In this document: piece after piece, positions 8,201 to 18,147 of the stretch | How positions within the stretch are numbered: the first letter of the stretch is position 1 | How the letters are laid out: the number at the start of each line of letters is the position of its first letter | Origin: Nitratireductor luteus | GTDB taxonomy: Bacteria; Pseudomonadota; Alphaproteobacteria; Rhizobiales; Rhizobiaceae | Reading direction: 5' to 3' | NCBI RefSeq assembly: GCF_026162365.1 | Contig: NZ_JAOANW010000016.1 | Location: 1-64,000 of the forward strand | DNA length: 64,000 bases | Program-made: the position numbers and the translations under genes | Notes under the pieces: model-generated | Database searches by the model: none | What the model saw: the letters and a program-made list of their open reading frames with translations, nothing else | Told to the model about the DNA's origin: nothing

Positions 8201-9216
8201 CTTGATCCTCGGTCGTGCATTTGGCGGCTTGCGAGAGCGGCCGACTGCGTACCGGTAGGTGCGTTGGCGTCGCTCTCCTGGGAGAGACACGCCTGCGCGG
8301 CATCGGATGGGTCAAGCATCCTTAGGTTGGGGATGAGACGCAGCGCCTCTGCCTCGACCGCCTCAACCAGTTGTGCGACGAGCGGGCGAAGCGGGCGCGC
8401 CATCGCGGCGACGACGCCCCAGTAGAATGGTATGGCCGTGTCGATCGGCCGGATCACCACGTCAGGCAGCGTCACGCCGTAGGCGCTGACAGGATCAACG
8501 ATCGATACGGCGCCCATCTTCTGCACGAGCCGCAGAGCCGAATAGGAGACGTTGGTGCGGATCACCGGACCGGGACGGACGTCGCTCGCCTCCATGGCGC
8601 GCGCCACCCTGTGCTGGAAGCGCGTGGGATCCAGCATCGTTACAAGGCGCCGCCCGGCAAAGGCCGAAAGGGGCACCACGTCATACTGGGACAGCGGATC
8701 GCCCTTCGGGAAGGCAGCCACGTCATTGGCCGCGTAGAGCCGCAGGACCTCCAGTCCCGGCAAATCGAGCGGCATGCTGGAAAAACCGATCTCAGCGCGC
8801 CCCGCACGCACCTCCTGGGCGACAACGTTGGGCAAATACTGTGCGACGTGAACTTCCGAAGGAAGAGCTTCGACCGCGAAGCCCGCCAGCGCAGGGGGAA
8901 TGAGCGCCGTGGCAATCGCCGAGGTGGACGCGACCTGCAACATGCGCCCCTTGCCGGCGGCGATGGCACGGGCGCGGGTTGCCAGACCGGAGAGGGAATT
9001 GAGTACGCGTCGCGCTTCCTCCTCGAAGGCCACGCCTTCCTCCGAGAGCATTATTCTGCGACCGACACGCTGAAGGAGCGCAAGACCGAGCTCTGCTTCC
9101 AGGTCCTGGATCGTCCGCGTGACCGAGGGCTGAGACCGGTCCAGAAGCGCTGCCGCCCTGGTGATACTGCCGGTCTCGGCTACCGCGAGGAAGGTACGAA
9201 GGTCGCGTGTCTCCAT
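8197..9216 (-). CDS. LysR-family transcriptional regulator, first gene of the operon
   Basis: This 339-residue protein starts with a LysR helix-turn-helix (residues 1-60, with AVAETGSITRAAALL and SQPSVTRTIQDLE) and continues with a periplasmic-binding-protein-like effector domain. Unusually for this family it is not divergent from its target: its stop overlaps the monooxygenase start, so it heads a seven-gene operon it probably controls. The 225 bases upstream contain no gene and should carry its operator and promoter. The inducer is unknown, probably the TRAP substrate or a product of the oxidase. Confidence 0.88.
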   Translation of the reverse strand: METRDLRTFLAVAETGSITRAAALLDRSQPSVTRTIQDLEAELGLALLQRVGRRIMLSEEGVAFEEEARRVLNSLSGLATRARAIAAGKGRMLQVASTSAIATALIPPALAGFAVEALPSEVHVAQYLPNVVAQEVRAGRAEIGFSSMPLDLPGLEVLRLYAANDVAAFPKGDPLSQYDVVPLSAFAGRRLVTMLDPTRFQHRVARAMEASDVRPGPVIRTNVSYSALRLVQKMGAVSIVDPVSAYGVTLPDVVIRPIDTAIPFYWGVVAAMARPLRPLVAQLVEAVEAEALRLIPNLRMLDPSDAAQACLSQESDANAPTGTQSAALASRQMHDRGSR

Positions 9217-9441
9217 GAATTATGTGATACATGAATTAGATGCGCGAATCCATTCTTAATTTGCATCTATTGTGGGGCCGCTTGTCGCCACACGCCAAAG
9301 GCCGCCACGCCGCCCGGTACTGGAGCGGCCGGCTATGCCGCAACAACTAGGGCCACTGTTTTCAGTACGCCGGCCAAGAACTCGCGCTCGTCTAATGCCA
9401 TTTCGAATCTGATGCTCGCACCGACGGGCCTCTGAGCACGT

Positions 9442-9591
9442 TCAAGCCTTGCTCTTGGCTTTTCCGAAGGACACGTTGCTACTGCTTGCCTGCTTGACCT
9501 GCGATCCGGCCAATGCCTCCACCTTTGGGGCGGCCTTGTCCTGTTTTGGCTTTCTGATCTCACGGCTACTGCGTTTTTGTCCCTTGGCCAT
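9442..9591 (-). CDS. Small basic hypothetical protein, 49 residues
   Basis: The frame reads MAKGQKRSSREIRKPKQDK and ends SFGKAKSKA. It is a very basic, probably disordered peptide of a kind common in Rhizobiales, where short proteins begin MAKGQ.RS.RE.RKPK. The function is unknown; the charge suggests nucleic-acid or ribosome association, which is only a guess. An antisense frame over the same bases is a shadow. Confidence 0.65.
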   Translation of the reverse strand: MAKGQKRSSREIRKPKQDKAAPKVEALAGSQVKQASSSNVSFGKAKSKA

Positions 9592-9642
9592 TTTCACGTT
9601 CCTTTGGGTTGGGTGCGGCGCCGACTGGGGCTGACCGCGATG

Positions 9643-9840
9643 TCATATTTCTTCGAGATTGTCTTCAGTGGTCATGCGCTCGTAACGCTCGGCTTCGTTG
9701 CGGATACGGTATTGAGGAGAATTTTCCCGCGCCGGCGGCAAGATTGCTGTGATGCGATAGGTCTCTGTAGCGGAAGACAAGGCGCCAAAGCCTCCGTTCA
9801 TACGGACGAGTTGTCCGACGGCAAAACGATGGGTCATCAT
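9643..9840 (-). CDS. Conserved small hypothetical protein, 65 residues
   Basis: From the ATG at 9840 the protein reads MMTHRFAVGQLVRM and ends in EAERYERMTTEDNLEEI. The FAVGQLV start, YRITAILP strand and QYRIRNE strand suggest a small SH3-like or beta-barrel domain. Similar short proteins occur widely in Rhizobiales without a known role. A longer upstream reading is possible but would run toward the groEL terminator, so the second ATG pair was preferred. Confidence 0.65.
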   Translation of the reverse strand: MMTHRFAVGQLVRMNGGFGALSSATETYRITAILPPARENSPQYRIRNEAERYERMTTEDNLEEI

Positions 9841-9918
9841 GATTGTCACCTTGTCTTCCGCCACAGGGCGGCTTGCGGGGCACTTGGTCCCTGCGGCCGC
9901 TGATTGTCCCGCGCCGAT

Positions 9919-9954
9919 CAAATTTGTTCGAGCCCCGCCGTTTCCGGCAGGGCT
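9919..9954 (-). terminator. Probable groESL terminator hairpin
   Basis: Just 12 bases after the groEL stop, minus-strand AGCCCTGCCG pairs with CGGCGGGGCT (nine of ten pairs, one G-T) around a GAAA tetraloop. The downstream side is CGAACAAATTTG, without a pure U-run, so termination may be imperfect or Rho-assisted. The position fits the end of the groESL transcript. Confidence 0.55.
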
Positions 9955-9965
9955 TTCGACCGTTT

Positions 9966-11964
<1,999 letters not shown>

Positions 11965-12016
11965 GAATGTTCTTTCTGCGGCCGGGTGTAGGGGGCCACC
12001 ACCTCATATAGACTCT

Positions 12017-12043
12017 TTGGCAGTCGATTAACAGGAGTGCCAG
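12017..12043 (-). promoter_or_regulatory. CIRCE-like HrcA operator upstream of groESL
   Basis: The sequence TTGGCAGTC, nine spacer bases, then GAGTGCCAG is an inverted repeat with the exact 9-9-9 geometry of CIRCE (TTAGCACTC-N9-GAGTGCTAA). On the minus strand it reads CTGGCACTC-N9-GACTGCCAA. One arm has a C-to-G change relative to consensus. It lies 52 bases before the groES start, with a TATATG stretch just downstream that could be the -10 box. HrcA repression relieved by heat is the expected control. Confidence 0.8.
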
Positions 12044-12089
12044 GAACTATATTCACTTCCATGGAGCCGCTTCGATGAGAGTTCGCCCA

Positions 12090-13034
12090 TCAGCGCTCAC
12101 CGCGCCTGTAAGGCTGCATCAGGGCCTGCGGCACGCGCGCGCGGCGCGCCATGACGGCAAGCGCCGCGATTGAGAGGATGTAGGGAATCATCAGAAAGAG
12201 CTGATAAGGCACCGTCTTGCCGATCACCGTCTGCAAGCGCAGCTGATAGGCATCGAAGAGTGCAAACAGCAAGGCGCCAAGAAGCGCTCGACCAGGATTC
12301 CAGGATGCAAAAACGACCAGTGCGATGCACACCCATCCACGTCCCTGCATCATGGTGGGGAAGAAGCTGTTGAACGCCGATAGCGTCAGAAATGCGCCGC
12401 CGACGCCCATCAACGCGCTGCCGGCAATGATCGCTCCGAACCGAACGGCGACCGGGTTCACGCCCTGCGCCTCGGCGCCGTGCGGGTTTTCGCCTGTCAT
12501 GCGCATGGCAAGGCCAAGCGGCGTGCGAAACAGGACATAGGAAAGGGCCAGTGCCACCGCAATCGCGAGATAAGTAGGCGCTGTCTGGTTGAACAGGGCG
12601 GTGCCCAGAAAGGGAAGATCGGACAGGAACGGAATCTGAAGCGGGCGGAACGGCTCGATGGTGGGAGGAGAGGAAGCGACCGGGACGGCAAGGCGAAACA
12701 CGTAGTAGCTGAGGCTCGAGGCAAAAAGGGTGATCCCAAGCCCAGCCACGTGTTGAGAAAGGCCGAAAGGCACCGTGAGAACCGCGTGCAGCAATCCGAA
12801 CATCGCGCCGAAGAAGGCGGCGGCCAGGAGGCCCAACCAGAGATCTCCGCCCTGGTAGACCGTGAGCCAACCTATCATCGCCCCGAAGGTCATGATGCCT
12901 TCGATACCGAGATTGAGTACCCCGACCCGTTCGCACAGAAGCGCGCCGAGCGTTCCGAAGATCAGCGGAGTGGCGATCCGCAGCACCGCCGCCCAGAGGC
13001 CGGCCGAAGCAAAAATGTCGAAAAGCTCCATCAT
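12090..13034 (-). CDS. BMP-type nucleoside/nucleobase ABC permease 2
   Basis: A 314-residue permease of the branched-chain/ribose superfamily with about nine membrane segments and the motif CERVGVLNLGIEGIM near residue 35, the signature of the NupQ/YufQ-type subunit. Its first ATG overlaps the stop of the partner permease (ATGA). With the ATPase, the other permease and the BMP protein it forms one importer. It is the last gene of the operon. Confidence 0.9.
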   Translation of the reverse strand: MMELFDIFASAGLWAAVLRIATPLIFGTLGALLCERVGVLNLGIEGIMTFGAMIGWLTVYQGGDLWLGLLAAAFFGAMFGLLHAVLTVPFGLSQHVAGLGITLFASSLSYYVFRLAVPVASSPPTIEPFRPLQIPFLSDLPFLGTALFNQTAPTYLAIAVALALSYVLFRTPLGLAMRMTGENPHGAEAQGVNPVAVRFGAIIAGSALMGVGGAFLTLSAFNSFFPTMMQGRGWVCIALVVFASWNPGRALLGALLFALFDAYQLRLQTVIGKTVPYQLFLMIPYILSIAALAVMARRARVPQALMQPYRRGER

Positions 13035-14080
13035 CGGCTGATCCGGTACTGCGTGAAGAACAGGGACAGGAGCATGGTGAGGAGCGAGAGCGCCACCGTT
13101 ACGTCGGCAATATAGCTGGGGATATCCATGACCCGGCTCATGCTGTCGGCTCCGACGAACATCACGGCAACGAACAGCGCCGCCGCCACAACGCCGATAG
13201 GATGCAAATTGGCGAGCATCGCGACGATGATGCCCGCGTAGCCGTATCCCGGCGAAAGGTCGGTCGTCACATAGCCCTTGACGCCCATTACTTCGATAGC
13301 GCCGGCAAGCCCCGCCAATCCGCCTGACATGCAGGCAACCTTGATCAGCGTCATACCGAGCGGCACGCCGGCGAACCTGGCTGCCGCGGCATTGAGGCCA
13401 GCGGCGCGCGACTGCATTCCAAACCTTGTCCGCGACTGCACGAAATGCACGAGCAAAGCCGCCGCCAGGGCGATCAGGAGCCCAGCATGAAGCCGCGTGC
13501 GTGCAAGTAGCTTGGGCAATTCCGCTCCCTCGGAAACCGGCACGGATTGCGGCCAGCCAAAGGCGAGCGGATCCTTCAGTGGCCCTTCGATCAACATGGA
13601 AACGAAAAGCAGCGCGACGAAATTGAGCAACAGGCTGGTTACCACCTCGTCGACACCGAAGCGCAGGCGCAAGCCGAGCGGCAGGAGTAGCGTCACCGTG
13701 CCGGCAAGTGCGCCAGCGAACATGGCGCCGGGAATAGCGATAAGAGGCGGCCAGCCGGCGATCGCCCCCGAAGCGAGGGCGGCAGCCGCAATCGCACCCA
13801 TATAAAACTGCCCCTCACCTCCGATATTCCATAACCGGGCGCGAAAGGCGACCGCGGCGGCGAGGCCGGTGAAAATAAGCGGCGTTGCCCGTGTCAGCGT
13901 CTCGCTGATGCCGAGCCTTGAGCCAAACGCACCGTTCAGGATCTGCCCAAAGGCCTCCGCCACCGGTGCCCCGGCCAGCATGATCAACACGCCGGCAATG
14001 GCGAGCGCGGCGCCAAGGGCAAAAACCGGCGCCAAAAGGACGAGGATCAACGGGCGGTGCGCCCGCCGCTCAAATCTCAT
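13031..14080 (-). CDS. BMP-type nucleoside/nucleobase ABC permease 1
   Basis: A 349-residue permease with about ten membrane segments; ATPLIFTGLAAAVAFRARLWNIG near residue 70 is the coupling segment of NupP/YufP-type subunits. The ATG at 14080 is preferred because an AGGGGC ribosome-binding site precedes it; an ATG seven codons upstream would overlap the ATPase gene more deeply. The chosen start overlaps the ATPase stop by 11 bases. Confidence 0.9.
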   Translation of the reverse strand: MRFERRAHRPLILVLLAPVFALGAALAIAGVLIMLAGAPVAEAFGQILNGAFGSRLGISETLTRATPLIFTGLAAAVAFRARLWNIGGEGQFYMGAIAAAALASGAIAGWPPLIAIPGAMFAGALAGTVTLLLPLGLRLRFGVDEVVTSLLLNFVALLFVSMLIEGPLKDPLAFGWPQSVPVSEGAELPKLLARTRLHAGLLIALAAALLVHFVQSRTRFGMQSRAAGLNAAAARFAGVPLGMTLIKVACMSGGLAGLAGAIEVMGVKGYVTTDLSPGYGYAGIIVAMLANLHPIGVVAAALFVAVMFVGADSMSRVMDIPSYIADVTVALSLLTMLLSLFFTQYRISR

Positions 14081-15611
14081 GGGTGCCCCTCCCCGCAACA
14101 TGCCCCGCCTTGTCCCAGTCGCCCGCCATCATCAGGCCGAGCATGCGCGCATCGGCCTGATCGGCGGCGACAGGCGGCGAAAGCCGTCCCTTGACGATAG
14201 CCTGGATGCGGTCGGCAAGCTGTATCACCTCATCGAGGTCCTCCGAGATCAGAAGCACGCCAGCGCCCTTCTTTCGCGCATCGAGGATACGCGTGTGAAC
14301 GGAGGCGATGGCACCTTCGTCCAATCCTCGTGTCGGCTGCGCGGCGACCAGAAGCTTGGTCTGTTCGTGGAGATTCCGTCCAAGGATCAGCTTTTGCATG
14401 TTGCCGCCTGACAAGAGGCGGATGCGTTTGTCGGGAGCGCCCCCCCGCACGTCGAACGCCTTGATGATCTCGGCAGCGAACCGGCGCGCCGCCGCACGGT
14501 CGATCAGACCATGACGCGAGAATGTGGGAGACCAGATGCGTTCGAGGATCGCGTTTTCCCAGATCGTCATGTCGCCGACCGCCCCTTCGGCGTTGCGGTC
14601 CTCGGGAATGCGCCCGACGCCGGCCTCTATGAAAGCCCGCACGCTCGCCTTGCCTACCGGGTTGCCGAACAGGATCAGATCGCCTTCCTCGTGGCGCACC
14701 AGGCCGGAGGCCAGATGTGCAAGAGCCGTTTGTCCGTTACCGGAAACGCCGATGATGCCCAAGGTCTCGCCCGCGCGCAGGGCGAAGTTCACATGCGACA
14801 ATCCCTTGCTGCCGCTGAGGCTGACATTGCGGGCTTCCAAAACCGTCTCGCCCGGCGTCGCCGCCTCGCGCCTCGGGCGCTCCACACGCCGGCCGACCAT
14901 GAGTTCGGCAAGCTCTTCCTTGCTGGTGTCGGCGGCTCGGCGTTCTGCGACCGCCTTGCCGCCGCGCAGCACGACGATGCGGTCGGCCGCCGCCAGCACC
15001 TCATGCAGCTTATGCGAGATGAAGATCAGCGAAAGCCCCTGCCGCGCCATGTCGCGCAGGATGCGAAACAGCTTCTCCGCCTCGATATTGGTGAGGACGG
15101 CGGTCGGCTCGTCGAGAATGAGAATGCGGGCGTCGTTGTAGAGCGCCTTCAGGATTTCGACCCGCTGCTGCTCGCCCACGGAAAGGTCGCCGACGCGCGC
15201 GTCGGGATCCACGACAAGGCCGAAGCGCTGCGAGACGTCGTCCAGCCGGGCGCGGGCGGCACGCGTATCCGATCTCAGCCGCAACAAGCTTTCCGTGCCC
15301 GTCATCACGTTTTCCAGGACGGTCAGATTGGTGGCCAGCGAAAAGTGCTGATGCACCATGCCTACACCGGCGCGAATGGCGGCGCGGGGCTTGCCGGGCG
15401 GCAGTTCCCTGCCTTCCACATGCACGGTGCCCGCGTCCGGAGTGTAATGCCCGAACAGAATGCTCATCAGCGTCGTCTTGCCGGCGCCGTTCTCCCCCAG
15501 AAGCGCGAGAACCTCGCCTTTGGCGAGGGACACCGAGACATCGTCATTGGCCAGCGTGTCGCCGAAGCGCTTGGTGATATTTCGCAGGTCGAGAACCGGA
15601 GAAGCGGTCAT
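14070..15611 (-). CDS. BMP-type ABC transporter ATPase (double domain)
   Basis: This 513-residue protein fuses two ABC ATPase domains. The first has Walker A GENGAGKTT at 39-47 and signature LSVGEQQRV. The second has a degenerate Walker A, GVSGNGQTA, and signature LSGGNMQKL. That asymmetry is normal for the RbsA/NupO class, where the second site is weak. It powers import through the two permeases that follow. Its ATG overlaps the amidase stop (ATGA). Confidence 0.93.
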   Translation of the reverse strand: MTASPVLDLRNITKRFGDTLANDDVSVSLAKGEVLALLGENGAGKTTLMSILFGHYTPDAGTVHVEGRELPPGKPRAAIRAGVGMVHQHFSLATNLTVLENVMTGTESLLRLRSDTRAARARLDDVSQRFGLVVDPDARVGDLSVGEQQRVEILKALYNDARILILDEPTAVLTNIEAEKLFRILRDMARQGLSLIFISHKLHEVLAAADRIVVLRGGKAVAERRAADTSKEELAELMVGRRVERPRREAATPGETVLEARNVSLSGSKGLSHVNFALRAGETLGIIGVSGNGQTALAHLASGLVRHEEGDLILFGNPVGKASVRAFIEAGVGRIPEDRNAEGAVGDMTIWENAILERIWSPTFSRHGLIDRAAARRFAAEIIKAFDVRGGAPDKRIRLLSGGNMQKLILGRNLHEQTKLLVAAQPTRGLDEGAIASVHTRILDARKKGAGVLLISEDLDEVIQLADRIQAIVKGRLSPPVAADQADARMLGLMMAGDWDKAGHVAGRGTHEI

Positions 15612-17053
15612 GATGCTAGCCCGGCAACAGGAAAGGGATGACGCCAGCGCCCTTCCCTCTCCAGACGCGCGGCAAGCGCCAGAAGCAGCCGGTCACCGCT
15701 CATCGGCGCCATCAACTGCACGGCTAGCGGCAAGCCTCCAGCATCGGCACCGAAGGGAAGCGTGAGCGCCGGCGCGCCAGACACATTGGCAAGCGCGGCG
15801 AGCGGCGCCAAGTTCGTCATGCGGTCGAGATGCGCGCTGACGTCCGCGTGATCGGTGGGGAAATCGCCAAGCCGAGGTGGTGACGATGTCAGCATTGGCG
15901 TCAGCAGAACGTCGACCTTCTCAAACACGGTCCAAAGTGCATGGCTGACTTTCACGCCCTTCTGGAGAGCGCTCCAGAGCGCGATAGCCGAGCAGTTTCC
16001 TCCCCGCTCCAGGAAAGCGCGCGTCAGCGGCTCGGCCTTGCGCGGATCGAGCTCCAACGCTTCGAAAAGCTGCGCCAGATTGACGGCGACGATCCGCGCG
16101 AAGACTTCGGCGCTGTCGCGCACTACGGCCGCGAACGCTTCCCAGTCGAGCCGAACGATCCTGTGCCCGTCTTGCTCGAGCGCGCCCGCCGCCTCGAGAA
16201 CGGCCTGCCGACGATCAGTATCCAGGGCGAAATCACCCATTTCAGCCAGCACACCAATGCGCAATGCACCGGAAGGCGCAGGCTTTTCCTTGTACGGATC
16301 GGCAAACGGCCCTTTTGCATCTCCCGCCAGATGCGCGAAGGCAAGCGCGGCATCGCGCACGGAGCGGCAGACGGCAAACTCGCTGGCGATGCCGCCCAGA
16401 TGATTGCCGAAATCGGGGCCGCCGGGCAGCGCTCCGCGCGTCGGTTTGAGACCGACGAGACCGCAGCAGGCGGCAGGCACGCGGATCGAACCTCCGGCAT
16501 CTGTCGCATGCGCGATGGCGACGATGCCTGCCGCAACGGCAGCGGCCGCTCCTCCGGAAGAGCCGCCGGCGCTGCGGTCCGGCGCCAACGGATTGCGGCA
16601 GACAGGCCCCATCGCCGGCTCACTGCTCAAGGAGAGGCCGAACTCCGGCACGGTGGTACTGCCGAAAAAGCAGAATCCGGCCTTGCGGAAACGCCCTGCC
16701 AGATCGGAATCGGCCGCACCCTCCGCATGGGCGGCCAGCGCACGGGACCCTGCATAAAGAGGAATTCCGGCGAACGGACCGCCCAGATCCTTGGCCAGAC
16801 AGGGTACGCCTGCGAAAGGAGGAGCCGAATCCCCGGGCCGCCCAGTATCACGCAGGCGATCCATTGCCGCGGCTTCTTCGAGGCCAAGCGCCGGCAGGAA
16901 CCTGGCGATAGCGCCAAGTGCCTCGTTCCGTTCGGCGGCGGCAATCGCCGCCTCCATCACCGCTGTCGCGGTCAAGCCGGAAGATGCGATGGCGCTGGCG
17001 AGCGCCGTCGCATCGTCGTGAACGCCGGGCCGCGGCTTATTGGCTGAAAGCAC
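15608..17053 (-). CDS. Amidase-signature hydrolase
   Basis: A 481-residue amidase. The Ser-cisSer-Lys catalytic set is visible: Lys88 in CLAKDLGG, the cis-serine in SAGGSSGG at 161-168, and the nucleophile Ser189 in DAGGSIRVPA. It hydrolyses a carboxamide or carbamoyl compound in the cytoplasm. Its location between a nucleobase-type binding protein and its ATPase suggests it acts on the imported compound or on a ring-opened product such as a ureide. The exact substrate is not deducible. Confidence 0.88.
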   Translation of the reverse strand: MLSANKPRPGVHDDATALASAIASSGLTATAVMEAAIAAAERNEALGAIARFLPALGLEEAAAMDRLRDTGRPGDSAPPFAGVPCLAKDLGGPFAGIPLYAGSRALAAHAEGAADSDLAGRFRKAGFCFFGSTTVPEFGLSLSSEPAMGPVCRNPLAPDRSAGGSSGGAAAAVAAGIVAIAHATDAGGSIRVPAACCGLVGLKPTRGALPGGPDFGNHLGGIASEFAVCRSVRDAALAFAHLAGDAKGPFADPYKEKPAPSGALRIGVLAEMGDFALDTDRRQAVLEAAGALEQDGHRIVRLDWEAFAAVVRDSAEVFARIVAVNLAQLFEALELDPRKAEPLTRAFLERGGNCSAIALWSALQKGVKVSHALWTVFEKVDVLLTPMLTSSPPRLGDFPTDHADVSAHLDRMTNLAPLAALANVSGAPALTLPFGADAGGLPLAVQLMAPMSGDRLLLALAARLEREGRWRHPFPVAGLAS

Positions 17054-17066
17054 GTCTTCTTTTGCG

Positions 17067-18056
17067 TCAGGCGGGCTCTTCCATGTCGATCGGCACTTCG
17101 AACTCTCCTGCCTTTATCGCCGCGCGGCGCCCTTCCATAGCGGCGACTGCTTCAGTGGGCGCAGCCTCGGCCACATAGACGATGTCGCTGCCGCCGTCCT
17201 TCATGAGGCTGAGCGGCGTGTAGTTCTTTCCCGTCGGATTGCCCGCCGCCACATCGGCCATGGCCGCGTCAAGCAATGGGCGGAAATACCACATGGCGTT
17301 GGCGAACACCGTGTCCGGATAGCGCGGCGTGTAGTCGATCAGTGAGCCGATGGACTTGATGCCGCGTTCCTTCGCCGCGTCGGCCGTGCCGATACGCTCA
17401 CCAAACAGGATGTCTGCGCCCGCATCGATCTGGGCAAGACCAGCTTCCCGCGCTTTCGGCGGATCGAAGAAGGTGCCGATGAAAGCGACTAGATGCTGCA
17501 CATCGGGATTCACATCCTTTACCCCGGCGGCGAAAGCGTTGATCAGCATATTGACTTCGGGGATCGGTATCGCGCCGACAGAGCCGACAACGCCGGATTT
17601 GGTCATCGCGCCCGCCAGCATGCCGCACAGATAGGCGCCCTCGTGGTTCCAGGTGCCGAAGGTGCCGAAATTGTCGCCGAAAGCCTCGCCGCTCGACCCC
17701 ATCAGGAAAGCAGTTTCCGGATAGTCGGTTGCCACTTCGCGCGCCTCGCGCTCCACCGCATAGGATTCGCCGACGATCAACGCGTGGCCCTGTTCGGCAT
17801 ATTCGCGCATGGCGCGCGGATAGTCCGTACCGGAAACGCCCTCGGAAAAGACATATTCGATGACGCCGTCCTTGGCCGCCTGCTGCATTGCATCGTGCAG
17901 GCGGGAATTCCAGGCGTTCTCGACCGGCGAGGCGTGAATGCCCGCCACCTTCATCATCGGCGTTTGCGCGCGCGCCGAGGAAAGCAATGCACTCGTGCCA
18001 AACGCCAGCCCGCCGGCCAGAACGGTTCGGCGCGAAACAACCAGATTGCGTGTCAT
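17067..18056 (-). CDS. BMP-family substrate-binding protein (Tat-exported)
   Basis: A 329-residue periplasmic protein of the basic membrane protein (Med/BMP/TmpC) family, which binds nucleosides or nucleobases. The start MTRNLVVSRRTVLAGG carries a twin-arginine motif (SRRTVL) followed by a hydrophobic stretch and an ARA-Q cleavage site, so it is probably exported folded. An in-frame ATG 18 codons upstream would overlap the operator-like repeat and was rejected. The body shows GTWNHEGAYLCGMLAG, a family-typical segment. Confidence 0.9.
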   Translation of the reverse strand: MTRNLVVSRRTVLAGGLAFGTSALLSSARAQTPMMKVAGIHASPVENAWNSRLHDAMQQAAKDGVIEYVFSEGVSGTDYPRAMREYAEQGHALIVGESYAVEREAREVATDYPETAFLMGSSGEAFGDNFGTFGTWNHEGAYLCGMLAGAMTKSGVVGSVGAIPIPEVNMLINAFAAGVKDVNPDVQHLVAFIGTFFDPPKAREAGLAQIDAGADILFGERIGTADAAKERGIKSIGSLIDYTPRYPDTVFANAMWYFRPLLDAAMADVAAGNPTGKNYTPLSLMKDGGSDIVYVAEAAPTEAVAAMEGRRAAIKAGEFEVPIDMEEPA

Positions 18057-18076
18057 ACCCCTGTTCCCCTTTTTTT

Positions 18077-18088
18077 GACCATTTGGTC
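18077..18088. promoter_or_regulatory. Inverted repeat upstream of the BMP gene
   Basis: GACCATTTGGTC is a perfect 12-base inverted repeat, extended imperfectly to TTGACCATTTGGTCCAA. It lies about 20 bases before the BMP start in the gap after the deaminase gene. Repeats of this size and shape are typical of GntR/FadR-family operators. No such regulator lies next to it, so the controller is unknown. Confidence 0.45.
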
Positions 18089-18147
18089 CAATTACTATGG
18101 CGATCTGCACAAGTTTAAGTCAAGGCGAATCCATGCCTAATTTTACA

